Below, in pieces: positions 25,995 through 35,601 of a stretch of 64,000 nt of DNA. Numbering within the stretch: position 1 is the stretch's first letter; each line of letters opens with the position of its first letter. A program made the translations under genes and the position numbers. The notes under the pieces were generated by a model that ran no database searches, was not told the DNA's origin, and worked only from the letters and a program-made list of their open reading frames with translations. Source of the DNA: Coriobacterium glomerans PW2 (lineage in GTDB: Bacteria > Actinomycetota > Coriobacteriia > Coriobacteriales > Coriobacteriaceae); contig NC_015389.1 of NCBI RefSeq assembly GCF_000195315.1, forward strand, positions 1,736,001 to 1,800,000. The letters run 5' to 3'.

Positions 25995-28900
25995 TCAGTC
26001 CTCGTCTGCGGTGGTGCCGAGCTGGCTTGCGATCTCGAGTGCGGCCGCGACGGCGCTGGGCTGGTCGTGAGCATCGATTCCTCGACCCCGCCCGGAGCCC
26101 GCTCCGGCCCCGATTCGGTAGGGCACCGAGAGCTTGCGCGACTTCGGATAGACGATCGCTCCCAACCGCTCTCGCAAGGCGGCGGCGATCGGGGCGCGCA
26201 CATCTATGCCGGTGAACGTGAGCCTGCCCGCCGCGAGCGAGACGCTCTCAAGACCCAGCCGGTCCGCCCGGATGCGCAGCCGGGCGCGGTCGAACAGATT
26301 TCTGCCCGCAAGCGGCAGCTCGCCGTTATCCGCCTCGCATTCCTGTTGCGCCTCGTCAACCGTACGCAGATCCGCTGCTGCAGCGAGCTTGCGATAGAGC
26401 AGCACGCGGCGGTCCACGTCGCGCAGATAGGCCTCATCCAAAAAGAAATCCGCCGGCAGATTGATCGTCACTCCGGACTCGCTCATCTCGGACGCCCCCT
26501 CGCCGCGCGCCTCGGCAACAGCCTGCCCGAGCATCTGAGTGAACAGATCGAATCCCACATTCGACAGGTTGCCGTGCTGTTCGGCTCCGACAAGCGAGCC
26601 GGCCCCCCTGATCTCGAGATCGCGCATCGCGATGCGCATGCCGCTGCCCAGCTCCTGGAACTCGGACAGCGCGCACAGCCGCTCGGTCGCCTCCTGAGTG
26701 AGCGGCTGCTCGCCGGGGAACATGAAGTAGGCGAAGGCCTGCGAGGCGGACCGGCCGACTCTGCCCTTTAACTGGTAGAGCTGGGCGAGGCCCAATCGCT
26801 GCGCGTCCTCGATGATGAGGGTGTTCGTGTGAGGATTGTCGATGCCGCTCTCGATGATGGTCGTCGCAACGAGCACGTCGATGCGATGGGCCGTGAAGTC
26901 GATCATCGTCTCCTCGACCTCTCGTGAGCTCATCTTGCCGTGCGCGACGCCCACGCGAGCCTCCGGCGCGGCCTCGTGCACCCGATCGATCGCATCCTCG
27001 ATCGTCTTCACGCGGTTCGACACGTAGTATACCTGCCCTTCGCGCGCCAACTCGAAACGGATCGCCGCGGAGACGGTATCCGGATCGTACTCCCCCACAT
27101 GCACCGTAACGGGCCGCCGCCCGCACGGCGGCGTCGTGATGAGCGACATGTCGCGCACCCCCGACATCGCCATCTGCATGGTGCGCGGAATCGGCGTCGC
27201 GGACAGCGTAAGCACGTCGATCTGCTCGCGAAGGTTCTTGAGCTGCTCTTTGTGCTGCACGCCGAAGCGCTGTTCCTCATCGATGATGACGAGCCCGAGG
27301 CTGTGCGGATTGACATCGGAGGAGAGCAGTCGGTGCGTTCCCACCAGAACGTCCACGCTGCCGTCCGAGAAGCCCGCGAGCGCGGCGCTCAGCTCGGAGG
27401 GCGTGCGGAAGCGACTGAGCACCTCGACCTCGATATCGAAAGGGGCGAAGCGCTCGAAAAGGGTCTCGTAATGCTGCTGGGCGAGAATGGTCGTGGGGCA
27501 CAGCACCATGACCTGATAGCCGTTGTCCACGCACTTGAATGCCGCGCGCAGCGCGACCTCGGTCTTGCCGAAGCCGACGTCGCCGCACAGGAGGCGATCC
27601 ATCGGCTTGGGGGCCTCCATGTCAGCTTTGATGTCGCCGATCGCCTCGATTTGGTCGCGCGTGGGTTCATAGGGAAAGGCCTGCTCCATCTCGAGCTGCG
27701 CGGGCGTATCCGGAGCGAAGGCGTGCCCGGCCACAGTCGAGCGACGCGTGTAGAGATCGACGAGATCGAAAGCGAGCCGCTTTGCGCTGTTGCGCGCGCG
27801 GACCGTGGCACGCGACCAGTCAGCCGTGTTCAGACGCGTGAGTCTGGGAGATGACCCGTCCGGACCCACGTAACGGGTGATCCGATCGACCTGTTCGAGC
27901 GGAACGTAGAGCTTGTCGCCGTCGGCGTACTCGAGCAGGAAGTAGTCGCGTTCGAGTCCGCCGACCTCCTGACGAACGATGCTCGCGAACCGACCGATGC
28001 CGTGAGTGGCGTGCACGACGTAGTCTCCCGGCTGATAGGGAAAGGTGATATCAGTCACATGTGCGCGACGACGCGCGCGGCCGCGGCGTCTGTCCATGCG
28101 CGCGCTCAGATCCGACAGCGAGAGCACCGCGAGATGCGCATCGGGCACGACGACGCCAGCGGTCAGCGGGATGTCGACGAAGGTGACGCGTCCCCGTGTC
28201 AGCGTCCGAGCGGTGGGCGCAGCCGCGTCCGCCTCGATGCGTCGGGCGTTGATCGGGTCCGCGGCGCGCCGCAAGCACGCTACATCGATCGGATCAGCGT
28301 TCTCCGGAGCCGCGCTGAGGGACTCCTCGATAGGGATCGACTCGTCATTCAAGGAAAGCTCGATCGCTTCGCGGGCACCCCGATCGGGAATCGCGAAGAC
28401 TATCGCGTCGCGGCGCGCCACGAGCTGCCTCAGGCGCGTGATGAAGCGGGTATCGGTGCCGGCGATCGAGGGCTGCTCGATCTTGAGCTCGGCGGTGGGC
28501 CCGCCTCCCGCACGGATGAGCGACACGTAGTTCACCCGCTGCTGCCTGCCGAAATCAAGCTCCTTCGGGCGCACGTAGAGCCCATCGAGCCGGCGCACGC
28601 CGCAATCCTGCGCCCGCTGCGCGATCGTCTCGTAGGCGCGCGTGCAGTCGTCGAACAGCGAGCGCGGCTCGGATAGCGCGATGAGCGCCTCAGGAGGGAC
28701 GTGTTCGAGCGGGCTGACCGTGCGGTCATACATGAGCGGCAGCAAACGATCGAGTTCGGGAACCGCGATACGAGCTTTCACCTGCTCGAGCAGTGAAGCG
28801 AGTTCGCTGTCGCCCTGCGATGCCTCATAGAGCGCCGCATGGAGGCGCCGTACGGCATCATCTGTCAGAGCGAGCTCGCGACACGGGAAGATGGACACCT

Positions 28901-29558
28901 CCTGCACCTCGCCGATAGTCTGACCGGTGAGCGCGACCATGAGACGGATACGGTCGATCTCATCGCCGAAGAACTCGATGCGCACCGGAGAGCCGGACTG
29001 CGCGGGAAAGATGTCCACCGCGTCGCCGTGGACGCGAAACGTGCCCGCGACATCGGCTGCGCCTGCTCGCGCATAGCCCATGCCGACGAGCAACGTGGGT
29101 ACCTGCTCGAAGGGGAACTGGTCGCCAACGGCGAAGCGCTTCTCTTCCCAGTATCGGCTCTCGGGCTCTGGGACGCACCTGAGCAGAGACCGTGCCGACG
29201 CGACCATGATGGCAGCGTCGCCGCGCGCCATGCGGCCCAGAGCCTCGCACCGGGTCGCGACAGCCGCGTCATCGGCTGCCGTGGCGGCCCAAGGCCAGTC
29301 GGCGCGCTCCGGATAGCGAACGACGTGTTCGAGGCCGACGAAGGCGGTGAGCGCTCGGGCGGCGCGATCAGCGGCCTCCTCTCCGGAGACGATGTAGACC
29401 GTCGGGCGGGGCCTGCGCGCGAACTGGGCTGCGATGAGCAGGTTGCGAGCTGATTGCGATACGGCGAGCGTCGCATCCTCGCCGCGCTCGAGAGCGGCCT
29501 CGATGAGACGAATCGGCTCGGCAGACAAGAGCTGGGCGGCGATGCGGTGAATGAGCAT
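25995..29558 (-). CDS. mfd: transcription-repair coupling factor Mfd
   Basis: Translocase that removes RNA polymerase stalled at lesions and recruits UvrA, 1187 residues and full length. Order of domains: UvrB-like N-terminal region; CarD-like polymerase-interaction domain at about 505-565 (PGDYVVHATHGIGRF and DKLYVPLEQVDRI); Walker A LLCGDVGFGKTEVAL near 655; DEEQ box in IIDEEQRFGVQHKEQL near 757; TRG and motif VI in KGRVGRSASQAFAYF; and the C-terminal regulatory domain. ATG 29558 is used, but TTG 29573 in the same frame is possible; neither has a good ribosome binding site. It overlaps no gene and is convergent with the pyrophosphatase at 7 bases. Confidence 0.95.
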   Translation of the reverse strand: MLIHRIAAQLLSAEPIRLIEAALERGEDATLAVSQSARNLLIAAQFARRPRPTVYIVSGEEAADRAARALTAFVGLEHVVRYPERADWPWAATAADDAAVATRCEALGRMARGDAAIMVASARSLLRCVPEPESRYWEEKRFAVGDQFPFEQVPTLLVGMGYARAGAADVAGTFRVHGDAVDIFPAQSGSPVRIEFFGDEIDRIRLMVALTGQTIGEVQEVSIFPCRELALTDDAVRRLHAALYEASQGDSELASLLEQVKARIAVPELDRLLPLMYDRTVSPLEHVPPEALIALSEPRSLFDDCTRAYETIAQRAQDCGVRRLDGLYVRPKELDFGRQQRVNYVSLIRAGGGPTAELKIEQPSIAGTDTRFITRLRQLVARRDAIVFAIPDRGAREAIELSLNDESIPIEESLSAAPENADPIDVACLRRAADPINARRIEADAAAPTARTLTRGRVTFVDIPLTAGVVVPDAHLAVLSLSDLSARMDRRRGRARRRAHVTDITFPYQPGDYVVHATHGIGRFASIVRQEVGGLERDYFLLEYADGDKLYVPLEQVDRITRYVGPDGSSPRLTRLNTADWSRATVRARNSAKRLAFDLVDLYTRRSTVAGHAFAPDTPAQLEMEQAFPYEPTRDQIEAIGDIKADMEAPKPMDRLLCGDVGFGKTEVALRAAFKCVDNGYQVMVLCPTTILAQQHYETLFERFAPFDIEVEVLSRFRTPSELSAALAGFSDGSVDVLVGTHRLLSSDVNPHSLGLVIIDEEQRFGVQHKEQLKNLREQIDVLTLSATPIPRTMQMAMSGVRDMSLITTPPCGRRPVTVHVGEYDPDTVSAAIRFELAREGQVYYVSNRVKTIEDAIDRVHEAAPEARVGVAHGKMSSREVEETMIDFTAHRIDVLVATTIIESGIDNPHTNTLIIEDAQRLGLAQLYQLKGRVGRSASQAFAYFMFPGEQPLTQEATERLCALSEFQELGSGMRIAMRDLEIRGAGSLVGAEQHGNLSNVGFDLFTQMLGQAVAEARGEGASEMSESGVTINLPADFFLDEAYLRDVDRRVLLYRKLAAAADLRTVDEAQQECEADNGELPLAGRNLFDRARLRIRADRLGLESVSLAAGRLTFTGIDVRAPIAAALRERLGAIVYPKSRKLSVPYRIGAGAGSGRGRGIDAHDQPSAVAAALEIASQLGTTADED

Positions 29559-29589
29559 GTGACACGTGTCCAATCGGTCGTGAACGCAG

Positions 29590-29617
29590 AAAAGCCCGCT
29601 CGGTCACGCCGGGCGGG
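29590..29617 (-). terminator. intrinsic-terminator-like hairpin just upstream of mfd
   Basis: A 9-bp stem with one G-T pair (29595-29603 with 29609-29617, CCCGCTCGG / CCGGGCGGG on the plus strand) has a 5-base loop. On the minus strand it is followed directly by CTTTTCT. It lies 32 bases before the mfd start, where no minus-strand gene ends, so it may be a leader attenuator or a leftover terminator. Confidence 0.55.
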
Positions 29618-29805
29618 TTCGCGCCGTCTATCGTACCGCAGGCGGTGCGTCCCAATTCGCTCGACAGCCGCTCCGCGATGGAATCCGGTATTCGTCCACG
29701 ACGGAGGCGTGCCTTCGCGATATGGATCGATTCCGCCGTCATGCGCCATTCAGTTGCGTCGAGGTATCCAACTTGAAACACTCCATCGTTTTGCGTCGAG
29801 GGGCG

Positions 29806-29811
29806 TACAAT
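29806..29811 (+). promoter_or_regulatory. -10 box of the L-hydroxyacid dehydrogenase gene
   Basis: TACAAT, 32 bases before the ATG at 29844; the same hexamer precedes the pyrophosphatase gene. No good -35 box is visible at 16-18 bases. Confidence 0.4.
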
Positions 29812-29843
29812 GGTGCCGTGCACCTTCGAAGATTGGAGCCGCC

Positions 29844-30806
29844 ATGTCATTGCAAGCTCGAACCGTTGGAATCATCGGTGTCGGCCATGTCGGGGCCCAC
29901 GTCGGCAACAGCCTGCTCTTGCAGGGTATCGCAGATGAGCTGTATCTCTGCGATATCGATCGGCACGCAACCGAGGCCCAGACGCAGGATCTCTCCGATT
30001 CTCTGCTGTTCTGCCCCCATAACGCCCTCATCCGTGATTGCGGCGATCGCTACGAGGAACTCGCGAGCTGCGATATCATCGTGAACGCCGCCGGCAAGGT
30101 CGCTCTGGCAAAGGAGAACCGCGACGGGGAGCTCTTCTTCTCCAGCGATGCCGTGCACGGATTCGCTCAGCGCATCGTCGATGCGGGCTTCAAAGGCATC
30201 TGGGTCACGATCGCGAATCCCTGCGATGTGGTGGCGACCGCGTTTTGGAAGCTCACCGACTACGATCCGGCCCGAATCATCGGAACGGGCACGGCGCTGG
30301 ACTCCGCGCGGTTGCGCTATCAGATCGCCAGGGTCGCGCGCATCGATCCGAAATCGATCGATGCCTATATGGTTGGCGAGCACGGCTTCTCCGGATTTGC
30401 GGCATGGTCCGGAGCGTCCATCGGCGGAATACCGCTGCAGGCGCTCGCCGAACTCGACCCGCAGCGCTTCGATCTCGATAGAGACGATCTGGGTAAAAAG
30501 GCGCTCTATGGTGGTTACGTCACCCTGAACGGGAAGGGCTGCACCGAGTACGCCGTTGCAAACGCCGCGGCGCGCATCATCGCGGCCGTCTTCCATGACG
30601 AGCATTCCGTCATGGGTGCATCAACGCTGCTCACAGGTCAGTACGGGCAACGGGGTATCTTCACCTCGCTGCCCTGCATCATAGGACGCGAGGGGATCGA
30701 GGAGGTCCTGGATCCCGGTCTCGACGATGCCGAGATCGAGCTGTTCCGCGCCTCATGCGAGCACATCCGCACCAACATCTCGCAGATCAGCTGGTGGCCG
30801 AAGTAG
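29844..30806 (+). CDS. L-2-hydroxyacid dehydrogenase of the lactate/malate family (L-HicDH-like)
   Basis: NAD-dependent dehydrogenase of 320 residues in the LDH/MDH family. The nucleotide motif is GIIGVGHVGAHVG, the substrate loop has KENRDGE, and the catalytic His is in MVGEHGFSGFAAWS with IANPCD before it. The change from GEHGDS to GEHGFS and the loop form fit the L-2-hydroxyisocaproate dehydrogenase branch better than true lactate dehydrogenase, so branched 2-keto acids may be substrates. ATG 29844 follows GATTGGAGCCGCC. Monocistronic, divergent from mfd. Assignment to L-HicDH rather than L-LDH is moderately sure. Confidence 0.88.
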   Translation: MSLQARTVGIIGVGHVGAHVGNSLLLQGIADELYLCDIDRHATEAQTQDLSDSLLFCPHNALIRDCGDRYEELASCDIIVNAAGKVALAKENRDGELFFSSDAVHGFAQRIVDAGFKGIWVTIANPCDVVATAFWKLTDYDPARIIGTGTALDSARLRYQIARVARIDPKSIDAYMVGEHGFSGFAAWSGASIGGIPLQALAELDPQRFDLDRDDLGKKALYGGYVTLNGKGCTEYAVANAAARIIAAVFHDEHSVMGASTLLTGQYGQRGIFTSLPCIIGREGIEEVLDPGLDDAEIELFRASCEHIRTNISQISWWPK

Positions 30807-30826
30807 CTCTGGACAAGAGCGCGCGC

Positions 30827-30890
30827 AGAGGAGGGGGTCGCGGCTCGATGCCAATCGCGGCGTCGCAGCCCTTCGTATCCCCTCCTCTTT
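30827..30890. terminator. long-loop inverted repeat between convergent genes
   Basis: AGAGGAGGGG (30827-30836) and CCCCTCCTCT (30879-30888) are perfectly complementary, with a 42-base loop that contains a smaller GC-rich repeat; TT follows. It lies between the convergent dehydrogenase and ABC genes and may stop transcription from the left. Confidence 0.45.
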
Positions 30891-30963
30891 GCACCCATCG
30901 ACGCGCCGGCGCACGGTGGGACCGATCGCCAAGCGACATGGGCCTGCTGGCGGTCGGTCTCGA

Positions 30964-32829
30964 TCAGCCTCTGAGCGCCCGCGCGGGATCCGCCCTCAGC
31001 AGCCGCGCGCTTGCCAGCGCGCTCACGATCAGAACCGTCGCGAACGCCGCTGCGGAGCTGAGCGCGACCTCCGCGACGCCGATCTCGATCGGAAAGGCGA
31101 TCAGCGATGCGACGATGTTGACGAGACCCACGAGGACACAGCACATCACCGCAGCTAGACCTGCGAGCATCAGGTTCTCGAAGCGTATCACGGCAGCGAC
31201 ATCCCGTCGGCGAAAGCCGAGCGCGGACAGCAGACCCATCTCGCGGACTCTGGAGCCCTGCAGCCTGACGAGCAGCACGGCGCACAGGAACAGCGCGACC
31301 GCGCAAACCAGCACCGCGACGCTCAGAAAGAGTCGGTTGACATTGGCGAACGTCTCCGATAGGTTCTTCACCTCGGCAGACGCGTCGGTGGGCTCGAAGC
31401 CCAGAGCGCGCAGCGATGCTCTCACGGGCAGCACATCGTCGAATTCGGGAACATCGTAGCTGATTGAGTAGACCTGTTGATCCTGCATGCCCTCATACAG
31501 ATCCCGCTCGATGTCCGAGCTGATGAAGAAGTCATCGTATCCGGCGTTGTAGATCCCGCTCACCCTCAGCTTGCGGGAGGTGCCTCCGATGTCGAACTGC
31601 ATCTGCTTGCCGAGCAGACTGTGGATGTTCGCCGCGAACTTCTTGGCGAGGCTCGGCGTCAGCGCGATCTCTTCGCGCCCCTCGCGCGGCATGGTGCCAT
31701 AGGACAGCGATTCGGTCGCCTTCGGAAGCGGCAGCTTCTCCGCCATCGTCTCCTGCTTGCCATCCAGACTCAAGCCCACATCATTGAGGACATACTGGTT
31801 GTAGCTGTCAGCCACGCGGCCATCGGCGCGAAGCTTTGAAAGCGCCTTCGCCGTGTCGCCGCCCTTGATATAGCCGTTGCCGAAAACAGGGTTGCTCTGC
31901 TTGAATCGCTCGATGGACTGGCGCTCAACGTTGCGGCAGGACAGGGAGAGCAGAACGGCCAGCAACCCCAAGGAGATGATCGCGGCGATGGCGACGAGTC
32001 TGGGCGCATGGGCTCTGAAGTTCGCCGCAGCCGTCGCGAGCGCGCGCACGGGGGCTCGCGGTGCAGGGGCGTCCGCGACGTGCGGCTGGGCATCTTTGGC
32101 GGCTGCGGCCTCCGGAGTGCAGGCGATGGCATCGGGTTCGGTCGTCTCGAAAGACGTCTGAGCGGCATCAGTCGTCGCACCATCCGCGACGAGGCGTCCG
32201 TCCTCGATGTGCAAGACATCGTCAGCAAAGGGCAGCAGCTTCTCGTCATGTGTGATCACCACCACGAGCCTCTCATGCGCGATCTCGCAGAGCAGGTCCA
32301 TGATCTCACCGGACGTCGCTCGGTCGAGGGCACCGGTGGGTTCATCGGCCAAAATGAGCGTCGGCGATCCCATGAGCGCCCGAGCGATCGCGACACGTTG
32401 CTTCTGCCCGCCGGATAGCGTCTTCGCGTGCTGCGAGGCCTTGTCGCCCAAGCCCACACGACCGAGGAGCCGCTCTGCGCGAGCACGCCGGTCTTCCTCT
32501 GAGGTCGCGTTCAGAGCTGATGCCATCAACACGTTCTCGAGAGCCGTGTAGCCCGAGATCAGACAATAGTCCTGAAAGACGAACCCCACCTCTGTGCGGC
32601 GGTACTCGCACAGCGCGTCGGGATCCATATCCGAAAGCACCAGTCCATCTAAGCGGATCTCTCCCTCATAGTCGCGGTCGAATCCCGCCAGCAGGTTCAA
32701 CAGCGTCGACTTTCCAGCGCCGGAAGGACCCATGATGCACACGAGACCTCGTGCCGGAAACGAGAACGTCACGTGTTCCAGGACAGTCGTCTGCCCGTAG
32801 CGCTTCGTCACATCCCTGAGTTCGAGCAT
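30964..32829 (-). CDS. MacB-like ABC transporter, ATPase fused to FtsX permease (second of pair)
   Basis: Fusion protein of 621 residues. The N-terminal ATPase (about 1-225) has Walker A MGPSGAGKSTLLN, signature LSGGQKQRVAIARAL, Walker B LILADEPTGALD and ITHDEK. A low-complexity Ala/Pro linker follows, then one membrane helix, an extracellular domain (about 350-500) with FAANIHSLLGKQ, and three C-terminal helices with the FtsX segment MGLLSALGFRRRDVAA. ATG 32829 is preceded by GAGAGGTGAGC and lies 1 base after the stop of the first fusion gene. The two probably act together, as an exporter or antimicrobial-peptide resistance device. Confidence 0.88.
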   Translation of the reverse strand: MLELRDVTKRYGQTTVLEHVTFSFPARGLVCIMGPSGAGKSTLLNLLAGFDRDYEGEIRLDGLVLSDMDPDALCEYRRTEVGFVFQDYCLISGYTALENVLMASALNATSEEDRRARAERLLGRVGLGDKASQHAKTLSGGQKQRVAIARALMGSPTLILADEPTGALDRATSGEIMDLLCEIAHERLVVVITHDEKLLPFADDVLHIEDGRLVADGATTDAAQTSFETTEPDAIACTPEAAAAKDAQPHVADAPAPRAPVRALATAAANFRAHAPRLVAIAAIISLGLLAVLLSLSCRNVERQSIERFKQSNPVFGNGYIKGGDTAKALSKLRADGRVADSYNQYVLNDVGLSLDGKQETMAEKLPLPKATESLSYGTMPREGREEIALTPSLAKKFAANIHSLLGKQMQFDIGGTSRKLRVSGIYNAGYDDFFISSDIERDLYEGMQDQQVYSISYDVPEFDDVLPVRASLRALGFEPTDASAEVKNLSETFANVNRLFLSVAVLVCAVALFLCAVLLVRLQGSRVREMGLLSALGFRRRDVAAVIRFENLMLAGLAAVMCCVLVGLVNIVASLIAFPIEIGVAEVALSSAAAFATVLIVSALASARLLRADPARALRG

Positions 32830-32830
32830 A

Positions 32831-34795
32831 TCAGCGCTCACCTCTCTGCAGGGCGTCCGCCGGCCGGCTGAGAGAAGCCACCACCATGGTGATGACATAG
32901 GCGAGCAAACTGAGCCCCGCCGCCATGAGCGCACCCACGGCGATCAAGTCGATTCGCATGATCGAGACGCGCCATAGAGCCTGTGTGATAGCGTTGACCA
33001 CCGGAGACGCGACAACGAACAGCGCGGCCGACATCACAGCGAGCAGCACGAACTCCCCGACGAGGGCACCGGCGAGTCGCCTGCCGACATAGCCCGCAAC
33101 GTTCAGGATCGCGAACTCTCGTCTGCGCAGAATCGCTCCGATCAGCGCCACCGCGGCTACGACCGCGACAGAAAGGGTTCCCATGACCGTTGTCGCAGAT
33201 CCAGTCTGCTGGCTCGTCTCATCATTCATCTTGACGAGCTTCTCAACCTGCTCGAAATGTCCGGTCGGAACGATCCCGTTTGCATTGAGCTCGTTTTTGA
33301 GAGAGATCAGATCCTTCGGACTCTTGGCGCGGAGATAAAGCGCCGGCGCATCGCCGCTCATTCCGGCGGCCTCGCGCATGCGCTTGAGGGTGGCGGGGCT
33401 GAAGAAGAAGGAGTCATCGACCGAGTATTTGCTGGTCGAACCTCCGACATCGGAGACCATATCGGTGTTGATCACGCCGCTGATCTTCACGTGCGCGCTC
33501 AGCGGCACCTCGACCGGAGAACCGGACGCCCAATTGTACACAGAGCCCTTGAAATCGAGCTCACGGCCGATCGCATCCTCGTTTGAGATGCCGAGTTTCT
33601 TCACAAAGCTCTCGGGCACGGCGATCTGCTGACTGTCGGAAGCGTCGCCGCCTTTGGAGTCGGCGGGCATCGAGCCGGCGAGCAGCTTGTTCATCACCGG
33701 CACGTTGTTCGTCGAGGTGATCGGATACTCATGGCCGTCCACGGTGACGTGAATGTCTTGGAACGGCTGGGGCACCATCAACATCTTGACGCGATCATCT
33801 TGCGCGTATTTCTCATAGAGGCCAGAGAGATCCTGATCGACATCCACATTTGGATCATCGCTCTTCTTGCCGTTGTTGTATCCCGCGCCAATGAATGAGG
33901 AGAACAGGCTGAGGTCGAGCAGCTGATCGCCATATGAGGCATAAAGACGGTCGAACTCGCTCTGCCCGGCGCCGGCCACCGCCGTACCCGCCGAAGAGAG
34001 CAGAAGAGACGCGGAGATGAGCGCGGCCAGAAGGATGGACAGCGTATGGCCGAGGTTCCTCCGTACGGCGATCGCACCCATGCGCAGGGCCGCAGCGATG
34101 GGGAGCCGGGGTGGCCGGCGCTCGCGCGCGGCGCGCTCGGCGGCGCGCCTGGGCTTGGGTGCCTGAGAGAGCGTCCCCTTGTCCAGCTCATAGACATAGG
34201 GGCTGCCCGCGAGCAGCGAGCGGTCGTGCGTGACGACGACCACGCTGCGCTCCTTGGCCAGCACGCGCAAGATGCCTATCGTCGCTTTCGCGGAGCGCTT
34301 GTCCAACGCGCTGGTCGGTTCGTCCGCGAAGATGACCTCGGGGTCCTTGACCAGTTCGCGGGCGATCGCGACGCGCTGCTTCTGTCCACCGGACAGTTCG
34401 CGGACCGGGCGCTCGGCGAGCTTCTCGATCTTCATGTCGCGCATCGCCCGGACGATGGCGCGCTCATCGGCCTCGGCGGAGATCCAGGACGCAAGCTCTA
34501 CGTTCTCGCGAACGGTCCTTTCCTCTATGAGATTGAAGTCCTGCCAGACGAAGCCGAACACCTGTCCGAACAGGCGGGAGCGATCGCGTTTGGCAAGGGT
34601 TCTGAGATCTTGTCCGTTATAGCTCACCGTTCCCTCGTAGCGATCATCCATCCCGCTCATGATCTTGAGAAGCGTGGTCTTTCCGCTACCCGAGGGGCCC
34701 ACGATGTAGCTCATGCCGCCACCGATCTCGAGCGTCACATCGTGCAGCGCATCCTGCCCACCGTATGTCTTGGAAACATGACTCAGTTGAAACAC
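32831..34795 (-). CDS. MacB-like ABC transporter, ATPase fused to FtsX permease (first of pair)
   Basis: Fusion protein of 654 residues, same plan as its neighbour: ATPase with Walker A VGPSGSGKTTLLK, signature LSGGQKQRVAIAREL, Walker B VIFADEPTSALDKRS and VTHDRSL; a membrane helix after the basic linker; an extracellular domain of about 250 residues; and three terminal helices with FAILNVAGYVGRRL. The start is taken as GTG 34795 after GAGAGGAAGAGGACAC, where the ATPase domain begins; a longer frame to 34885 runs into the divergent promoter. It opens the operon opposite the two-component genes, which are its probable regulators. Confidence 0.87.
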   Translation of the reverse strand: MFQLSHVSKTYGGQDALHDVTLEIGGGMSYIVGPSGSGKTTLLKIMSGMDDRYEGTVSYNGQDLRTLAKRDRSRLFGQVFGFVWQDFNLIEERTVRENVELASWISAEADERAIVRAMRDMKIEKLAERPVRELSGGQKQRVAIARELVKDPEVIFADEPTSALDKRSAKATIGILRVLAKERSVVVVTHDRSLLAGSPYVYELDKGTLSQAPKPRRAAERAARERRPPRLPIAAALRMGAIAVRRNLGHTLSILLAALISASLLLSSAGTAVAGAGQSEFDRLYASYGDQLLDLSLFSSFIGAGYNNGKKSDDPNVDVDQDLSGLYEKYAQDDRVKMLMVPQPFQDIHVTVDGHEYPITSTNNVPVMNKLLAGSMPADSKGGDASDSQQIAVPESFVKKLGISNEDAIGRELDFKGSVYNWASGSPVEVPLSAHVKISGVINTDMVSDVGGSTSKYSVDDSFFFSPATLKRMREAAGMSGDAPALYLRAKSPKDLISLKNELNANGIVPTGHFEQVEKLVKMNDETSQQTGSATTVMGTLSVAVVAAVALIGAILRRREFAILNVAGYVGRRLAGALVGEFVLLAVMSAALFVVASPVVNAITQALWRVSIMRIDLIAVGALMAAGLSLLAYVITMVVASLSRPADALQRGER

Positions 34796-34922
34796 GTGTC
34801 CTCTTCCTCTCGTCTCGCTTTTGCCTTCGGCCACCGGAGCATAGCAGATGCGATGTAAAGTCCGCGTTAAGCGCGAGCTCGCCAACTTGGGACTATAGTT
34901 GTTGAAAACGAAAGGGGCGGAT

Positions 34923-35588
34923 ATGAGACTGCTTGTGGTGGAAGACGAGCGCGATCTCGCAGACGCGATCGCCGAGGGCCTGAGACTCGATGGCTACGCG
35001 GTCGAAACCTGCGCGGACGGACAGATGGCCTCCGAGCTTCTTGCCGTGGAATCCTATGATCTGGTAATCCTCGATCTCAATCTGCCCGGCAAGGACGGTA
35101 TCGAGATCCTGCGCGAGCTGCGCGAGAGCGCGCGTGATATCAAGGTCCTCATCCTGTCAGCGCGCTCCTCGGTCGCTGACCGAGTGAACGGACTCGATAG
35201 CGGCGCGAATGACTATCTGATCAAACCATTCGCCTTCGAGGAGCTTGAGGCGCGCATTCGCGCGCTGACTCATAGAAGCTTCACTCAAGCCGCCTCCGTT
35301 CTTCGCTGCGGCGACCTCAGACTCGACACGATCGGCAGAACGCTTCGCGTCGGGTCGCGCGAGATCGCGCTGACGCGCAAGGAGCTTGCCGTACTCGAGC
35401 ATCTCCTGCTTCACAGAGGAGAGGTCGTAAGCCAAGAGGACCTGCTCGACCACATATGGGACCGCGATGCGAACACCTTCAGCAACGTCGTGCGGGTCCA
35501 TGTCGCCTCGCTGCGCAAGAAGCTGCGCGCCGAAGTGGGCGACGATGTGGTCAAAACGAGAATCGGCGAGGGCTACTATATAGATTGA
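34923..35588 (+). CDS. OmpR-family response regulator
   Basis: DNA-binding response regulator of 221 residues. The receiver domain begins MRLLVVEDERDLAD (acidic pair), carries the phospho-acceptor Asp in VILDLNLPGKDG, and has the Lys in YLIKPFAFEE. The C-terminal winged helix has LTRKELAVLEHLL and the late FSNVVRVHVASLRKKL typical of OmpR/PhoB. ATG 34923 follows GAAAGGGGCGGAT. It is divergent from the paired MacB-like transporter genes across 127 bases and 13 bases before the kinase gene, so it is likely to control that transporter. Confidence 0.94.
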   Translation: MRLLVVEDERDLADAIAEGLRLDGYAVETCADGQMASELLAVESYDLVILDLNLPGKDGIEILRELRESARDIKVLILSARSSVADRVNGLDSGANDYLIKPFAFEELEARIRALTHRSFTQAASVLRCGDLRLDTIGRTLRVGSREIALTRKELAVLEHLLLHRGEVVSQEDLLDHIWDRDANTFSNVVRVHVASLRKKLRAEVGDDVVKTRIGEGYYID

Positions 35589-35601
35589 AGGGGGAACGGC
35601 C

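Noticed and set aside
29620-29700. Possible T-box antiterminator before the mfd hairpin (GCGGTACGATAGACGGCGCG)
   Set aside because: It lacks the conserved GGTGGNACC core and there are no stem I landmarks upstream.
29621-29850. Minus-strand frame upstream of mfd (MTAESIHIAKARL..)
   Set aside because: It runs through the terminator-like hairpin and on into mfd in another frame; likely a shadow.
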